Source of the DNA: Epiperipatus broadwayi
Lineage: Eukaryota > Onychophora > Udeonychophora > Euonychophora > Peripatidae
NCBI GenBank assembly: GCA_028023455.1
Contig: JAQFVV010000036.1
Coordinates: 7,313,576 to 7,377,575, forward strand
DNA: 64,000 bases
Reading direction: 5' to 3'
The position numbers were made by a program, and so were the translations under genes. A model generated the notes under the pieces. It did not search any database. It had not been told where the DNA came from and was given only the letters and a program-made list of their open reading frames with translations. Position 1 is the first letter of the stretch, and the number at the start of each line of letters is the position of its first letter. Below are positions 47,141 to 59,451 of the stretch, one piece after another.

Positions 47141-47880
47141 CTATTTTTTTTTTATTTTCATCTATGTTTAAACATGGTGGGAGCTTAAAACCTTTACAAT
47201 AAATTTTGTACCATGACAAAATGTTTATGATACTTAAGCCATATGTTATACTAAATTCAGTAAGAGAGCATTAAATTCTCAGAAAAATTATCAGTATTTT
47301 TAATAACATGAAATATAATTAAGATTGATTGGGATGGGATCCCTTTAACTTTCATTTTTTGATCTCAAAATTTACAAATAATTTATTGCAAAAATATTCA
47401 CATAGTGTTTAAGAGCTTATTAAAAAGTATCTTTATGCTATAAGTTGATGGAGTTTATTCCATATTTGTGAATTTTTATTGTATTTAGTTATCATTTGAA
47501 CATTAAATAAGATGAAAAGTAAGACAATTTCATATTTAACATTTGACCACATTTTTATTTGATAAGTTTTACTGTTCCAAAATTATCATAAATAAAATAA
47601 ATTTATACAATATTCACTTTTTAAAAAATAAACTTTAAAACTAAATTTAGCTCCACTCATAAATTTGCAGAGTAAGAGGATGGATGAATGTTGAAATGAG
47701 AAAGTTTTATGGTTATAATACCATTACCATGAGCACCTTTTTGAACATCAGTAATCTGGCAGGAGGCAAGGATTTAGCATTCATAATCTTGTTGAAATTA
47801 ACTATCGTACCAATAGCTCAATCAAGCTTTTAATTAATAAGTGCAGTAAGAGAAAATATTTAAAATCTCTACACAAAACA
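47141..47880. repeat. Finger-gene duplication block, copy iv (right part)
   Basis: Matches 24930-25500 and 35620-36200 up to about 47700. Beyond that, up to the next element, nothing is recognised. Confidence 0.55.
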
Positions 47881-47887
47881 ATTCCTA

Positions 47888-48115
47888 TCTCCAGACCAAC
47901 TTGGTTTCAAGATTATGGCTCACGTCAGTGAAGAGCTAGAGTATTCGGACACTAGACCTAAAATATCAACTCAAAAAAACAGCACTTATTTCATACGTAT
48001 ATTTAAGTAGAAACTCTGAAATTTTTGGACATGAAAATGTTTTTAAATCCAGCTATCTAACTTAAATAGCTATATGGGACTGAACTAAATTCAGATCTAC
48101 CATATTTTAATTATA
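47888..48115 (-). mobile_element. Partial family B-like element with damaged hammerhead
   Basis: Minus strand 47888-47944: TCTTCA - CTGACGT - stem II region - GAAAC - CAAGTTG - GTC - TGGAGA. Stem I pairs six of six (one G-U) and stem III is long, but core A9 is T, so it should be inactive. The rest shares the ATCCAGCTATCTAACTT segment with the loop of the element at 20957. Only one arm is present. Confidence 0.65.
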
Positions 48116-48123
48116 ATAATTAT

Positions 48124-48303
48124 AATAATTAAAAAAGCAAGCCATATATAACGTGACATTGCTTTTAACAAGCTTGTAGTTACAAAAATGCACATAGAGA
48201 GCGTACCAATAAAGCTATTGGTATGCTCTCTATGTGCATTTTTGTAACTACAAGCTTGTTAAAAGTAATGTCACGTTATATATGACTTGCTTTTTTAATT
48301 ATT
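48124..48303. repeat. Near-perfect 87-bp-arm palindrome
   Basis: Arms 48124-48210 and 48217-48303, with a 6-base centre AAAGCT. The arms differ at only a few positions (for example GCGTACC against GGTATGC, and GCCATATA against TATATGAC). No ribozyme core, no ORF, and no other copy in this window. Its outer ends are A/T-rich and target repeats cannot be told from the (AAT)n context. Confidence 0.85.
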
Positions 48304-48309
48304 ATTTTA

Positions 48310-49420
48310 ACTATTGTGTTTTAGATTGTGATACACTGATTTAAAATGGCATTGTCTCACATATCTTGTCATTAATTTTGATATAACAAACATTCTAAAT
48401 CAATTACAATCAGCAATAAATGCATCTTCTTTGCAGTTTCAATCCAACATTCAAAAATAAATGTTCTTTGAGTGGATAAATTTCTCTTTTAAATCAATTT
48501 TAATGAAGCATAGAATATTGTATATATTTCCATTTAAGCATGACACTTTATAATCACTATCAGATAATTTTTTGTCAGAAAATAAAGAATGGAGTTATCT
48601 ATATCCATGATAATCTTTTTTAAAGAAATGATTTTTTTATGATGGCCTGGCTTGAAAATCCAAATAGATATTTTACTGTTTACTTTATATAAAAATAGTA
48701 TTGAGATAAGAAAATAAAGTTTTTGAAAAGAAAAAGGAGAAGGATTTTTAATTTGTTGATATTATTGTAGAACATATATATTTTAAAAGAAAAAGTGGAT
48801 GTACATTTGCTGTGTTATGATATATTATAAAAATAGAATGAATTCTAACTTTTTTTAGAAAAACAAAAATGTTCAAATCTATTTTTACAACAATTATCAA
48901 TTTTAATCTAATAAATCATTGATTTGAGCATGAAAATAGTCGTTTTTTACAGAAATATTTTTGTAACATAATATGTTTGTTATTGTTAAACCATGTGTTC
49001 CTCGAAATTGAAAAACAGACAAATTCACAGAAACATCACCAGTATTTTCAAAGAATATGTGATATGATTTTGTTACATTATTTTTAATTTAATTTTAAGA
49101 ATAAGAAAGTTTGTTCCTATTTACTGTTATTTTTCTATTCATAAAATTTTAAACTAATATATTGCAAAAATACTTATATAGTGTTTAACACTTCACTAAA
49201 AAATTCTTTGTGATTTATATATTGATTCAGGTGATTATATATTTGGAATTTTTTTTAACTCTATTTAATTATAATGTGAAAATAAAATAAGATTTATAAG
49301 AAGACAATTGCATATTTAAACTTTTGACCTAACATATTTTTTGTTTAATGAGTTTTAATCTTTTAAAAATGTTTCAATTATAAGTAAAATGAATTTACAT
49401 AATATTTGACTTTTAAACCC
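48310..49420. repeat. Finger-gene duplication block, copy v
   Basis: A fourth version of the 24490-25440 / 35170-36120 / 46340-47630 segment, in the same orientation and directly after copy iv, so the two are in tandem. It is interrupted by a short retroposon at 48699-48825. No gene. Confidence 0.65.
48699..48825 (+). mobile_element. Family E retroposon, truncated copy
   Basis: Bounded by the 11-bp direct repeat TATAAAAATAG (48688-48698, 48826-48836), absent from the other block copies. The body TATTGAGATAAG through GTGGATGTACATTTGCTGTG matches the right part of the foldback element at 58994-59438. It keeps one end and lacks the rest, as in 5' truncation. Confidence 0.8.
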
Positions 49421-49422
49421 CA

Positions 49423-49620
49423 AACCTTACATGATCACCTAAGATCTATGTGCAGTGCTCTCAAATCCCAGGCTCCTCACTGATGAAGGCCACAAGCCAG
49501 AAACTAGTCTAGGGATATTGGCTGAGTAGGCACTAGATAGAGATTTTATGCACAAACATTCTGGCATCCATTGGTTACTCTGGTTTGCACTCAGTGGCAC
49601 TACTGTGTGGAAACTTTACA
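49423..49620. mobile_element. Family A copy, internally deleted (A12)
   Basis: The start ACCTTACATGATCACCT is joined directly to the GTGCAGTGCTCTCAAATCC region before the hammerhead. The right arm continues to CACTACTGTGTGGAAACTTT. Ends and target repeats are uncertain. Inserted at the right edge of block copy v. Confidence 0.7.
49474..49515 (+). ncRNA. Type I hammerhead ribozyme motif, family A (A12)
   Basis: TCCTCA - CTGATGA - AGGCCACAAGCCA - GAAAC - TA - GTC - TAGGGA. Core complete. Stem I has one mismatch (position 1.2 is A). Confidence 0.7.
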
Positions 49621-49624
49621 ACTT

Positions 49625-50260
49625 CTAATTGCTTAGCAGTTAGGAGATATAAAATTCTGAAGAAGATTGCTGGAGCAATCAAAACTGTAAAAGAGGGTGG
49701 TAAATAAAGTTTTGTGTAACAGTAGTAAAGTGCATGGATGATTTAGTATTATAAGATATACATTTGGCAATGCAATAAGAGTAATTAAGAAAATGCTTGT
49801 CTAATGTTTTAACAGCATAGTATGCTGAACATGCTTTTGATTAGCTGATAGTCATATTCATTGCAATTTTCCCCAAAGGCAAGTCTGAACATGGAAACAG
49901 CTTCAAACTCATATCTGCCAGCATTGTCTGCTCTGAAGGAAATAATGCTAAATGCAAAATTAAAGAAGCCTGGAACATTGTCAATAATAAACAGCCAATC
50001 AACAAAAAAGAATCCTGCATTCCTCTATCAAAAAAGTGACTCATTTAAATCAATTTATTTACATCCTATATTAAAATTTTATATAAATCCCCACTTTTGA
50101 CTCTTCTATAAGTGTCACAAGTTTTTTGAATAACTATTGCTATGAATATGGCAAGCAGCTAGTTGAAAGCATACTTTGCTGTTAAAGCATTAAAGAAGCT
50201 TTTGTTTGAGTTCATTTTGTATATATTTATATTTAAAATACTGTAATTATGTAATAAACT
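49625..50260. other. Unrecognised, possibly former coding region
   Basis: KILKKIAGAIKTVKEGGK and, after stops, YYKIYIWQCNKS faintly recall the helix-turn-helix start of pogo or psq-like transposases, but the resemblance is too weak to call. Overlapping ORFs at 49861-50100 (plus) and 49841-50044 (minus) match no family I know. Confidence 0.2.
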
Positions 50261-50499
50261 TTCATTAGTTAAGGATTGGATGAGTAGATTGAAAATAATA
50301 CTTTTTCATATATATTTTTACATTTATAAGTGCATTAAGAAATTAATCCACAGTCATCAGATGGTAAGGTGAAACTAGTTACAATTCATCTTTTTATAAT
50401 AAAACATTGGATTGCACATAATATCCCATAGATATTTTGCTTTGTTCAATGATTTTAAATCTAAGCTAAATTTAAATCATTACCTTGAAGGGTTATAAA

Positions 50500-52720
50500 G
50501 AAGATAGATGCTGGATGCATTTGCCATTCAATGTTTTTATTGATGAAGACCAATGACTAGAAACAAGCCTAGATAATTACATAATACTCTCATCTGCTGC
50601 ACAGTAATCAGTGTTGATTATAACAATGACTTAAATGGTGCTAAAAATGGGTTACGTCCCATATTGCACATATTAAATCCAGGTTGGAAGTTACATAATG
50701 TTTTCTACGTCACACATACGAGGATTATATAAACGCAAACATTCTTATAAATATATATAAAGTAGTCTTTTCTTTTCATGTCTTGATTTTGAACATTTTT
50801 ATACTTACATAACTGATTCATCAAGCGTAAAATGTGATACAATCTGTCTGTTGCATAGATAATAAATTTTTAAAATAAATCATTTTACATTGCAAAAGCT
50901 TAAAAAAACAACATGTTTACACACAAAAAAAATATGATAATGATTATAAAATGCTACACACTGTGCCATACCATATGTGCGTGGATTGCAAGACTTAGAG
51001 CCAAAAAAAGAAGCTATATTTAAAATAACCATTATTACAAATAAAAAATTAATGACAGTCTTACTTAAAAAAATACACCTTTTATTTTCATATTTAGTCT
51101 TTTGAAAAACGGTCTAATATTTTATTTTTTTTAAAAAAAAGTTAATAAGAAAAAATAAGTTTTAAATGCTACTAATTATTTTCCAGTTTTGCATTCATAA
51201 ACTAAAAATAACTTTTTCCAAAACTTACAATGAAATTTCTGAAAAATAACTGAGAAGGTGAAAAACAGATTGTTTTTGTTTTTACGTTTTTTTTTTTTAC
51301 TATATGGAAAGTTTTGCCTCTGTGACTTTTCTTTTAAATTAATGATTTAAGTATACATAATGTATAGTATAATATTAATATTTATGCATTAAATAAATGT
51401 ATTCATATATAAAAATAAAACCCGCAGATTTAATGTGCCAACGGAATGATTAAATATTAATATTATTTATTTAAGAATTTGTTTCCCGTGGTTCACTAAT
51501 TTGATCTTTACATGATGCTACCTACTACTTTATATATGTCTCCATTGATGGTGTCTCATTATGACATAGAAGCACATCCACATTTATTGCATAATTTTTG
51601 GACTTGTGATAGTAAAATGATTTATATTAAAAAAAGATGACATGAATTAAATCAAAGTAAGAATATTCCAAAGGAAATGTGAAATAGGTGCATATCTATA
51701 GAAATGCCATACAAATTAGTTACGAGACCAATTGCTAGCTTTTCTAAATATTAAGAACGCTAATAATATGTTAGTGAGAAAGATATTAAGAAAATGTATT
51801 GAAAATAAAGGCTTTGAATCAGTTTTTTTTTTAAAAAAAAAACCAGAAAGTTTATATTACTAATTCAAGTTCTTCAAATTAATAAAAATAAGAAGTGGGT
51901 TTAAAAAAGACGTCCTTTGTCATTAATCATGTTAATAAAAATTTGTAATTAGATGGGATTTGAACTCAGACTTTCAAGCTCTGGGTTTAAATTCCCTCTA
52001 ATTACATATAGTTTAAAGTATATACACTATACTTGTATTCAAATAAAACTTGAATGATAAACTGCAATTAGGAAAATTGAAATATATAGTTTCCAGAGAA
52101 GAATATATTTTAAAACAATTAATTTCTTACAAATAGTTTTTTTTTTTTTTTAGCAGAGAGTGAAAAATATTCTTTTGGATAAATGCAGAATATAAGACCA
52201 AATATAGTTTTAGTAAGATTGATGATTAAAATTATTTATAAACGAGGAATGGTGGCCAAAGAAAAGATTGAATAAAGAAGTTGTAAACAGATGTTCTCAT
52301 TTAAAATTTAGATATGGAAGAGTAGTTACTCAAAATGTGAAATAAAAAAGGATTCTTTGTTTATATTACTTTTTATAAAAATAAATATACTCATAAACAA
52401 TGATACCTTTATTTCTAATGATGAAATTGTATCATATATTTAAATTATATTTTTTAATAATGATGAATGGTTACATCATTTTATCCTATTACCACTTAAT
52501 AATAGCTGGTTATTATGTAAAGTTGAATAGTTTGTTGGAATAACTATCATTTTGGGTCTACTGGGTGGGGGAGATGTTTTTGCATAAATTTGCTTAGTAA
52601 GAAAATAAACAATTTAAGAAGCTATTCAGAAAAGGTTGATTTGGATTTTGTATGATAGGGATGAAAAGTGAATGTGTTTAGGAAAATTGGCATTTAAGAA
52701 TTATGATTTAGCACACATAA
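50500..52720. repeat. Duplicated block paired with 8440-11100
   Basis: Colinear matches as listed for its partner. It lacks copy A2 and so gives that element's empty site near 51490. Contains poly-T runs near 51295, 51825 and 52140. Confidence 0.6.
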
Positions 52721-52985
52721 TTTAACATCACATAATCTTTATTTCTTCTGATTACCCAACCTGTTAACACAGTAGCAACTTTCTTTATACAGTATTATCA
52801 TCTGGTGTTGGTAGGATGCATTAGATTCAAAGATTTTTGCTCTCAGATCCAAAGCTCATCACTGATAAAAGCTGTAAGCTGAAAACTGGTCTGGAGATGT
52901 TGAATGAGTAAACATAAGATAGGGTATTTAATACACTCACCTTCTATCATCTGATTACTGTAGTTTGAATTAGATGGAAATGTTA
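52721..52985. mobile_element. Eroded family A copy (A13)
   Basis: Recognisable from TTTAACATCACATAATC to CATCTGATTACTGTAG. The hammerhead remnant at 52856-52897 reads CTGATAA and AAAAC, so two core positions are lost. Confidence 0.7.
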
Positions 52986-53592
52986 TCTTAAAAATAAAAA
53001 TAAAAGAGGTTTGACTATGTTAAAAAAAAAAAAGTGGTTTGATTAAAAAGAATAAAATCAAGATTGTTTGATGGATTATTTTTATATGTGAATGTATAGG
53101 AAATGGGATAAGAAGGTAAAGTTATTCGGCAATAGACATAAAGATAAAAAAGAAGACATTATTTAATTTAAAAGAAGCAAATATAGATTATCATATTGAT
53201 TATATTATTATTTAGCAAACTAATTAACATTATATATTTTCATTTAGTATTGTTTTCATTACACATTTAACCTTTAAAAGTTTATTACAAAGTTTAAAAA
53301 ATAAATATTTTTTTTTTGCTTTGTTATATAAAAATCACTGTTAACAAATAAATCACAATAAATTATTACATTGATTTACTCTTCCGCATTCCTTTTGCAA
53401 TTGTCCAGGACAATCTTTTTAATATATAAAGAAAACCAATTTGAAAATGACTTGCTCCCTTTTTTATTACCAAATTGTCAGATAACTAAATGGAGTGTAT
53501 CTTATTTACCAATAATAGCATTATTGTTATATGATATATATGTATGTATGTGCATTGGAACATACATGTTTTGACTATCAGAAAATACATAT
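52986..53592. other. A+T-rich DNA without a recognisable feature
   Basis: Poly-A and poly-T runs only. The ORF at 53371-53574 has no family resemblance. Confidence 0.45.
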
Positions 53593-53930
53593 TTTAAGAT
53601 TGTAATCTTCTTAATAAATTTAACACAGGAAGTGATCATCGATTAGTAAGATGTAAAATACAAATCTAGAGGGACAAAAATTATTACAAAAAAAAAAACA
53701 ATATTTACAGTTGATATTCCTAATCTTCAGAAACATTCTAATGAATTTTTAATTAGAATTTACAAATCGGTTTCAAGTAATAGTAGATTTTGAACATGAT
53801 TCAGATTTGAATGAAATTAATATGAAAATAACTGATATACTTTTTAAAACTGCAACAATGATAGCTGGTAGAGAAAAGCAGCAATTGACCAATAAAATGC
53901 TTTCAAACATTAAAATAGTTGTAATTTTAA
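53593..53930 (+). pseudogene. LINE fragment: end of endonuclease and linker
   Basis: FNTGSDHRLVRCKIQI near 53610-53660 is the conserved C-terminal end of a LINE AP-type endonuclease (SDHRLV motif). After a frameshift comes ITDILFKTATMIAGREKQQL followed by TNKMLSNIK, typical of the linker before the reverse transcriptase in the same class. It is broken and truncated on both sides. It probably belongs to the same class as the fragments at 29640 and 62322. Confidence 0.7.
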
Positions 53931-54079
53931 CATTTTTAGTTTTTATTATTTGCTGCCTTTTTATGTTTTGAGTTAATAATATTATATAGTTCTAATATTT
54001 TAAATGTTCTTTTTATTTTTTGTACTTATTTTAAGATTTCAATTACTAAAAAGCATAAGCTGTGTTTTTTAAAATTTTG

Positions 54080-56640
54080 AATAATTAAAAAAGATAAGAA
54101 AATCTTTTGCATTATATGTAATAAAAACTTTACAATTCATAATTCTAAATGCCATTTTGAAAATATTCACAAAACTTTTGTTTCATCAACAGATGAAAAG
54201 AAAAAGAAATATGATTTGTAAAAATTACAAAACCAGAAAATACAAACTCGTGCATTCAAATTGTTTCTTGTGCCTAAAAGTAATATAGTCTCAGCTAGTT
54301 TTCATCTGGTGCATTGTATTACAAAACATGGCAAAACTTTTTTCTGAGAATTTTTAAAAGAAATTTTTTTGAAATGCAGTGATTTATTGTTAGCCAATTT
54401 AAAAAAAAATCTTATTATAAAAAAATAAATGAATTTCCAATTAATCAAAACTGTGGTTAATTAAATATTGGATATGGATGGAAGTGTTTCTATCTAATTA
54501 ATTTGTGAATTTAAAATTAATGCCAAAATGTATTCAATTTTTTTAGATAAAAAGTACTGATATTTTTGGACTGTCACAACATTCATTTATTGCTAGATAC
54601 AAATATGAAAGTTTTATGAGGGAAGAATTAGTAAAACTAATAAACTTTACAAGAAAAATTACCAGTACTGATATTATGAAGAGATTTATAGATGAATTTA
54701 TAAAAATATACATCAATTCAAAAAAGACTGTTTATGTAACTATTGAGTATCAATGACCGTACCAGTCACTTGATAGCACTGGTGCCACTCAAAAACAGTT
54801 AAATATACTGTTTACTGAGGCACACTGTATTGACCTGTAGTGTATTATGCTCATTTCTCACAATTCACACTTGTTTCAAGTGCCCTGTTCTTACTCTAAA
54901 AGTCATCGCTATCGAGCCTGTGCTATCGTATAATTTAAGGGTGTGTAGATTTGAAGTCAATGTAACATTTGCAATGTTATTTAATTAAGTATTATATTAC
55001 ATTCAAGGGATGTAGTATGAAGTCCAACAAATTTTAAAACCATCGCAGTGGTTGTGATTTTGTAAAGATATTTTCTACAATAAAATATTTAAAAGGTCAT
55101 AAATAATGGCTTTGTTATTGTCATTATTAAAAACAATACATTTATTTATTTTTTTAAAATGCGGTGGCTGTGTTTTTCATTCTTAAAATAAATGAAGGAA
55201 TTAAAAGCGCATATACTTATTTGAAAGATATTTTGGATTTACTTCTTTAAAAAGGTGAGTTATTGATTTATTTTAAAGATAGTTAGTTCTTAAAATGACT
55301 TTTTAGGTATTTTTTAAATATATTTTGTAGAATAAAATATGAAAAAAGTTCCCAAATAATGGCTTTGTTATTGTTGTTATTAAAAAAGAATACATTTATT
55401 TTTTAAAAACGTTGCTGTATTTTTCATTATTAAAAAAAAAAAGCGCAATATATGGCCAGGTAACATTATATTTCACTGTTTTTCGTTAGCAAGAGCACCA
55501 TCAAGTGACTGGTACGGTCGTTGATACTACTACCAACTATTGTTTATGTGTTCTGAACTTGAGTGGCAAAAATATTAGATTTATTAAACAATTCAAACAA
55601 TATTTTGTTATCCAATAATTGAATTTCATTATATTATTCACCAGGAAATTTTATGTGCAAAAAGAAAATTAAAATCATTTTCAAAAGTGAAATCAGATGT
55701 GACAAATATTGTAAAGTTTACATGTGTGTGATCTCTAAATAAGTATGATTTTACCCAATTATTATGAAAAATTGATTCTCAGTATTTAGGAACTTTAATG
55801 CACAATAACATTTAGTGGTTTTAAATCGTTTTGTTAGTCTCCTTGATAACAAATCTGCGATGGTTAAATGAATTAATGTTTTTGTATGATATAACAAAAT
55901 ATTTTAATAAGCTTAATAAGAAATATTAATAGCATGATAAAATTGTGTTAACTATGCACGAAACCATTAAATTATTCATGTCAAAGTTGGGTATATTTAT
56001 AAATGATTTAAACAAGAAAACTGAAATATTTTCCCAGTTTGTTTAATCATTTTCAAACTACAATATGTTGTAATAAAAATATTGATATTATTAAAAATCT
56101 AATCAAAAACTATTTGTCATTTATCAAAAAAACAAAAGAAGTTTTTTCAGAAAGATTTAATCGATTTGAACACTTGGAACACAGTTTACAATTTATCATA
56201 TCACCTTATAAAATTCAATTAAAAATTTGGATATAAGTTTTTTCAATTACTTGAATGTTTATAATTTAGACATAATATTAGTAAAATTTTATAATTCCAT
56301 TATATTGAAATGAAAGTTGAAAAAATTGGTTACGAAAATAGAAGCAAATTGTTACCATGCAAGTTTTGATAAGCCTGCAGAAGAAAAAATTAAAAATATA
56401 CTCCAAAAGTATAATGTTTACCCAATATATTTATTTGCATGAAACATTTAGAAAATGCCTTACTAATATTTATTTCTGTGAACAATCATTTTCCTCAAGG
56501 AATTATATAAAAATGATGGAAAGAAAATAATTATCACATATGTGAGATTTGAAAACAAGAAGTTATAATCCTGATATAAATGAAAAGTTATCACAAATCA
56601 ATAGAACACTTCAATTAATGAAATAAAACTAGGTTTAATA
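54080..56640 (+). pseudogene. Decayed hAT/BED-type transposase (copy 3, split by an insertion)
   Basis: The most complete hAT relic. It starts with a finger-like FCIICNKNFTIHNSKCHFE segment near 54105, followed by FHLVHCITKHGKTFF (family form FxVAHCIAKHGKPF) and LKEIFLKCSDLLLANLKK. After the insertion come IIHQEILCAKRKLKSFSK near 55640, an open stretch 56039-56236 ending ERFNRFEHLEHSLQFIISPY, and a C-terminal dimerisation piece, NIYFCEQSFSSRNYIKMM, near 56475. The order is that of ZBED/GTF2IRD2-like hAT transposases. Stops and frameshifts are present throughout, so it is inactive. It is a different subfamily from copies 1 and 2. Confidence 0.75.
54746..55534. mobile_element. Terminal-inverted-repeat element nested in the hAT relic
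   Basis: Inverted ends AGTATCAATGACCGTACC (left) and GGTACGGTCGTTGATACT (right) extend about 28-31 bases. Right of the right TIR are six extra bases, ACTACC, then the direct repeat AACTATTG (54738-54745, 55535-55542). Removing the element rejoins the broken transposase frame region. An 8-bp target suits hAT, P or Merlin-type elements. The interior has a ~250-bp tandem duplication (55060-55210 and 55310-55452) and no transposase, so it is non-autonomous. Confidence 0.85.
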
Positions 56641-58980
56641 TATAAATTGGATTTTTATAACAATAAAAATAATTAATGGTAATTAACTATTATATAGTTT
56701 TTCAATCCACAGAAGTACTTTCAGTTAATTCCTTAACCATTCTCAACTGCCATTAAATACAAAAAACATAATGGAAGCAAATGTCATCAACTCAAATCCT
56801 ATAAATACCAAATTTTAACATTAGCAGCTTGTCTATTAATTGGATTCATTTTGTTTTTATTTATTAAAATTGCCTCCTTAATTTTTTTTTTATTATGGTT
56901 TCTCTCTTCTTGTAACACTTTCAGAATCAAACTTAAATTTATATTTACATGCCCTTTTATGATCCAAGAAAACTGAAGCAGTCATTAAATCATTATTTTT
57001 ATTTTTTGCATGCTTGTATAAAAATTTACACTCCTTTAATCTTTTCTTTATACTGCACCTTAATTCACCATACATGATAACATCCATCCATAAGAAATTT
57101 GATACACAGCATTTATTTTTCATAAATTCTAAGACTGAATGAAATAGTATTTATTTTGCTAAATAACTTAGTTCAAGTATTTTATCTTTTATAATTCAAT
57201 TGTTACTAATTTTTTCTTTTATGAGCCAATGTAGTATCTGGTAACAAAACTCACAGAAAAGGCAGTTTTTTTTTAAATATTTGGCTTTATTACTGCCAAG
57301 CATGCTTTCAATATATTTTTACTATATCATATTCATGGCATATACTGTCACTTTTAATTATATTTTATTCTGACTCACCATTGCTGGAAAGTATATTATT
57401 AGACCACCTGCTTATACAAATGTTACCAATTCAGTCTGCACTTGCATATACCAAGGCTATAGAAAGAGAAATAGTGTATGATGCTATCAATTAAACAAGC
57501 ACAGCCAACTAATACAAGTTTATGAAGAATGCCTACACTTGTTTCTGCTGTCATGTAAAGACAAAGGGCAAATTTAGAAATAAAGAATGTTATGTTATGA
57601 TTGTAGTCTAAAAACCCATTTGTCTAAAACTTGCAAAAACAAACAAATAAAACTACAGTAGATTTACTAATAAATAGTATATCAAGGGAAGACCTAACAA
57701 GAATTGAACAAATGTAAAGAAAAATAATATACCAATTAATAAAATAGACTTGGCTGCAATGAATTTGAATGAAAATTGTGTAGACATTAAAAGGATAATT
57801 ACATTAGAAGAAAAGGTCAGTGTTTTTACTAAGAAAAGCAAGCAAGCAATGAAGACCTGAAAAGTTGAAATATTATATTTGTTATTATACTTTTCCTTGT
57901 TTTCTAGAATATGGAGAGGAATGTTATGTTCTAACTAAAAATATTTTACACCATTACTGTATAAAAGTAAATAAAGTTTCACATGTGTGTGAATATAATT
58001 AGTCAGAAATTAAAATTTGTAATGAGAAATGAACAGTTACACATTTCCATTGACATATTTAAATGGAGAATTATAACAGAACTAATTTGATTGCAGTTCA
58101 AATTAATTGTATTTCAGAGCTGCATATTCAAAAAAGATTAAAAGAAAATTCTGATGGATTAGTAAATGTCAATATACATATTGTGACCAAATTTTTTCAC
58201 ACTTGCTCCAATTGCTTACCTTAGCTTAACCAATTTTCGTTTATTTGATTTCTTTTAAAAAAAAAAGTTAATTCATAAGTAGAATGTGTAATAAATAATA
58301 ATCTTGTTGTAAAATACTTTAATATAGTCTGTATGTCAAGCAGATGTATTAATTTTATATTTATTTTAAGTATAACAGTTTAAATTTTCTTCAGTAATGG
58401 CAGTTAATAACATAACCATATTATATTATAGTTTAATAGTTAGGAGAGCAGAGAATATCAAATTAATTTAAAGTTAGCTTTTGTTAATTTTTAAAATAAT
58501 AGCATAAAAGTTTAAAAGGTTAGTTTATTAGAAGTCAGTGTTAAATTTATTAAACTTAGTTTGACATTAAATATCTTTAAATGTTTTATTTAGTAATTAT
58601 TGTGGATCACAATTGGTTGTTTAAAAGCAATCATTAAAAGTTAAGTTAAAATATTGTTTTCCTGGTAAAAATGTGTGTGTGGATGCATGTGAATGCTGGA
58701 AAATTGTTTATAATTACTAAAGTATTTTATTAAAACTCATTTTAAAAATTATGAATAAATAATTATAATATTAATTATAGTATTTCAGTAAATAAATAAT
58801 TATTAATTTAAGATTTAATTAAGAAATATCTTTAAAATAGTTCAATCATTAGGAAAAATAAATGTGATTTATTTTTTTTATATAATACTTTTTTTTAATA
58901 ATATAATAAAACTTTCTTCCAAATTAGTTCATTAGATCACGTGTCATTTTTTTCAAATATCTAGAGTAAAATGATGTCAC
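56641..58980. other. A+T-rich DNA, one possible LINE scrap
   Basis: The minus-strand ORF 56893-57123 contains IKKRLKECKFLYKHAKNK and later a KFKFDSES ending that faintly resembles the region between endonuclease and reverse transcriptase in CR1/L2-like LINEs. I hold this at low confidence. The rest of the interval has no recognisable feature. Confidence 0.25.
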
Positions 58981-58993
58981 TTATAGATTTAAT

Positions 58994-59438
58994 ATCAACA
59001 AATAAAAAATCCGTCTCCTTTTTCTTTTCAAAAACTTTATTTTTATATCTCAATACTGAACATATATATACATTTATATAATACAAAACTCCAACATTTC
59101 AACTGTTTTTATCTCATAGTCATTTTCAAGGATATCTCTCCCACTGCTATATTTTATTACTCTTTCTTTTACATTATTTAGTTACAAATCTGTCTTAATA
59201 ATGTAAAAGAAAGAGTAATAAAATATAGCAGTGGGAGAGAGATATCCTTGAAAATGACTGTATGAGATCAAAACAGTTGAAACATTGGAGTTTTGTATTA
59301 TATAAATGTGTATATATGTTCAGTATTGAGATATAAAAATAAAGTTTTTGAAAGGAAAAAGGAGGATTTTTTGTTGTTGATATTATTGTAGAACATATAT
59401 ATTTTAAAAGAAAACGTGGACGTACCTTTGCTGTGCTA
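58994..59438 (+). mobile_element. Family E foldback retroposon
   Basis: Bounded by a 13-bp direct repeat, TTATAGATTTAAT (58981-58993, 59439-59451). Inverted arms 58994-59178 and 59197-59381 surround an 18-base loop. A further 57 bases (59382-59438, ending TTTGCTGTGCTA) follow only on the right, and this tail is also the retained end of the copy at 48699. An asymmetric foldback with a long target duplication is unlike a cut-and-paste element and suggests retroposition of a hairpin RNA. Confidence 0.85.
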
Positions 59439-59451
59439 TTATAGATTTAAT

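Noticed and set aside
59210-59300. Hammerhead-like text in family E (CTGTATGAGAT ... GTTGAAACATTGGAG)
   Set aside because: The CUGANGA box is not intact in either arm (CTGTATGA, CTATGA) and no GUC or UH cleavage site pairs with it.
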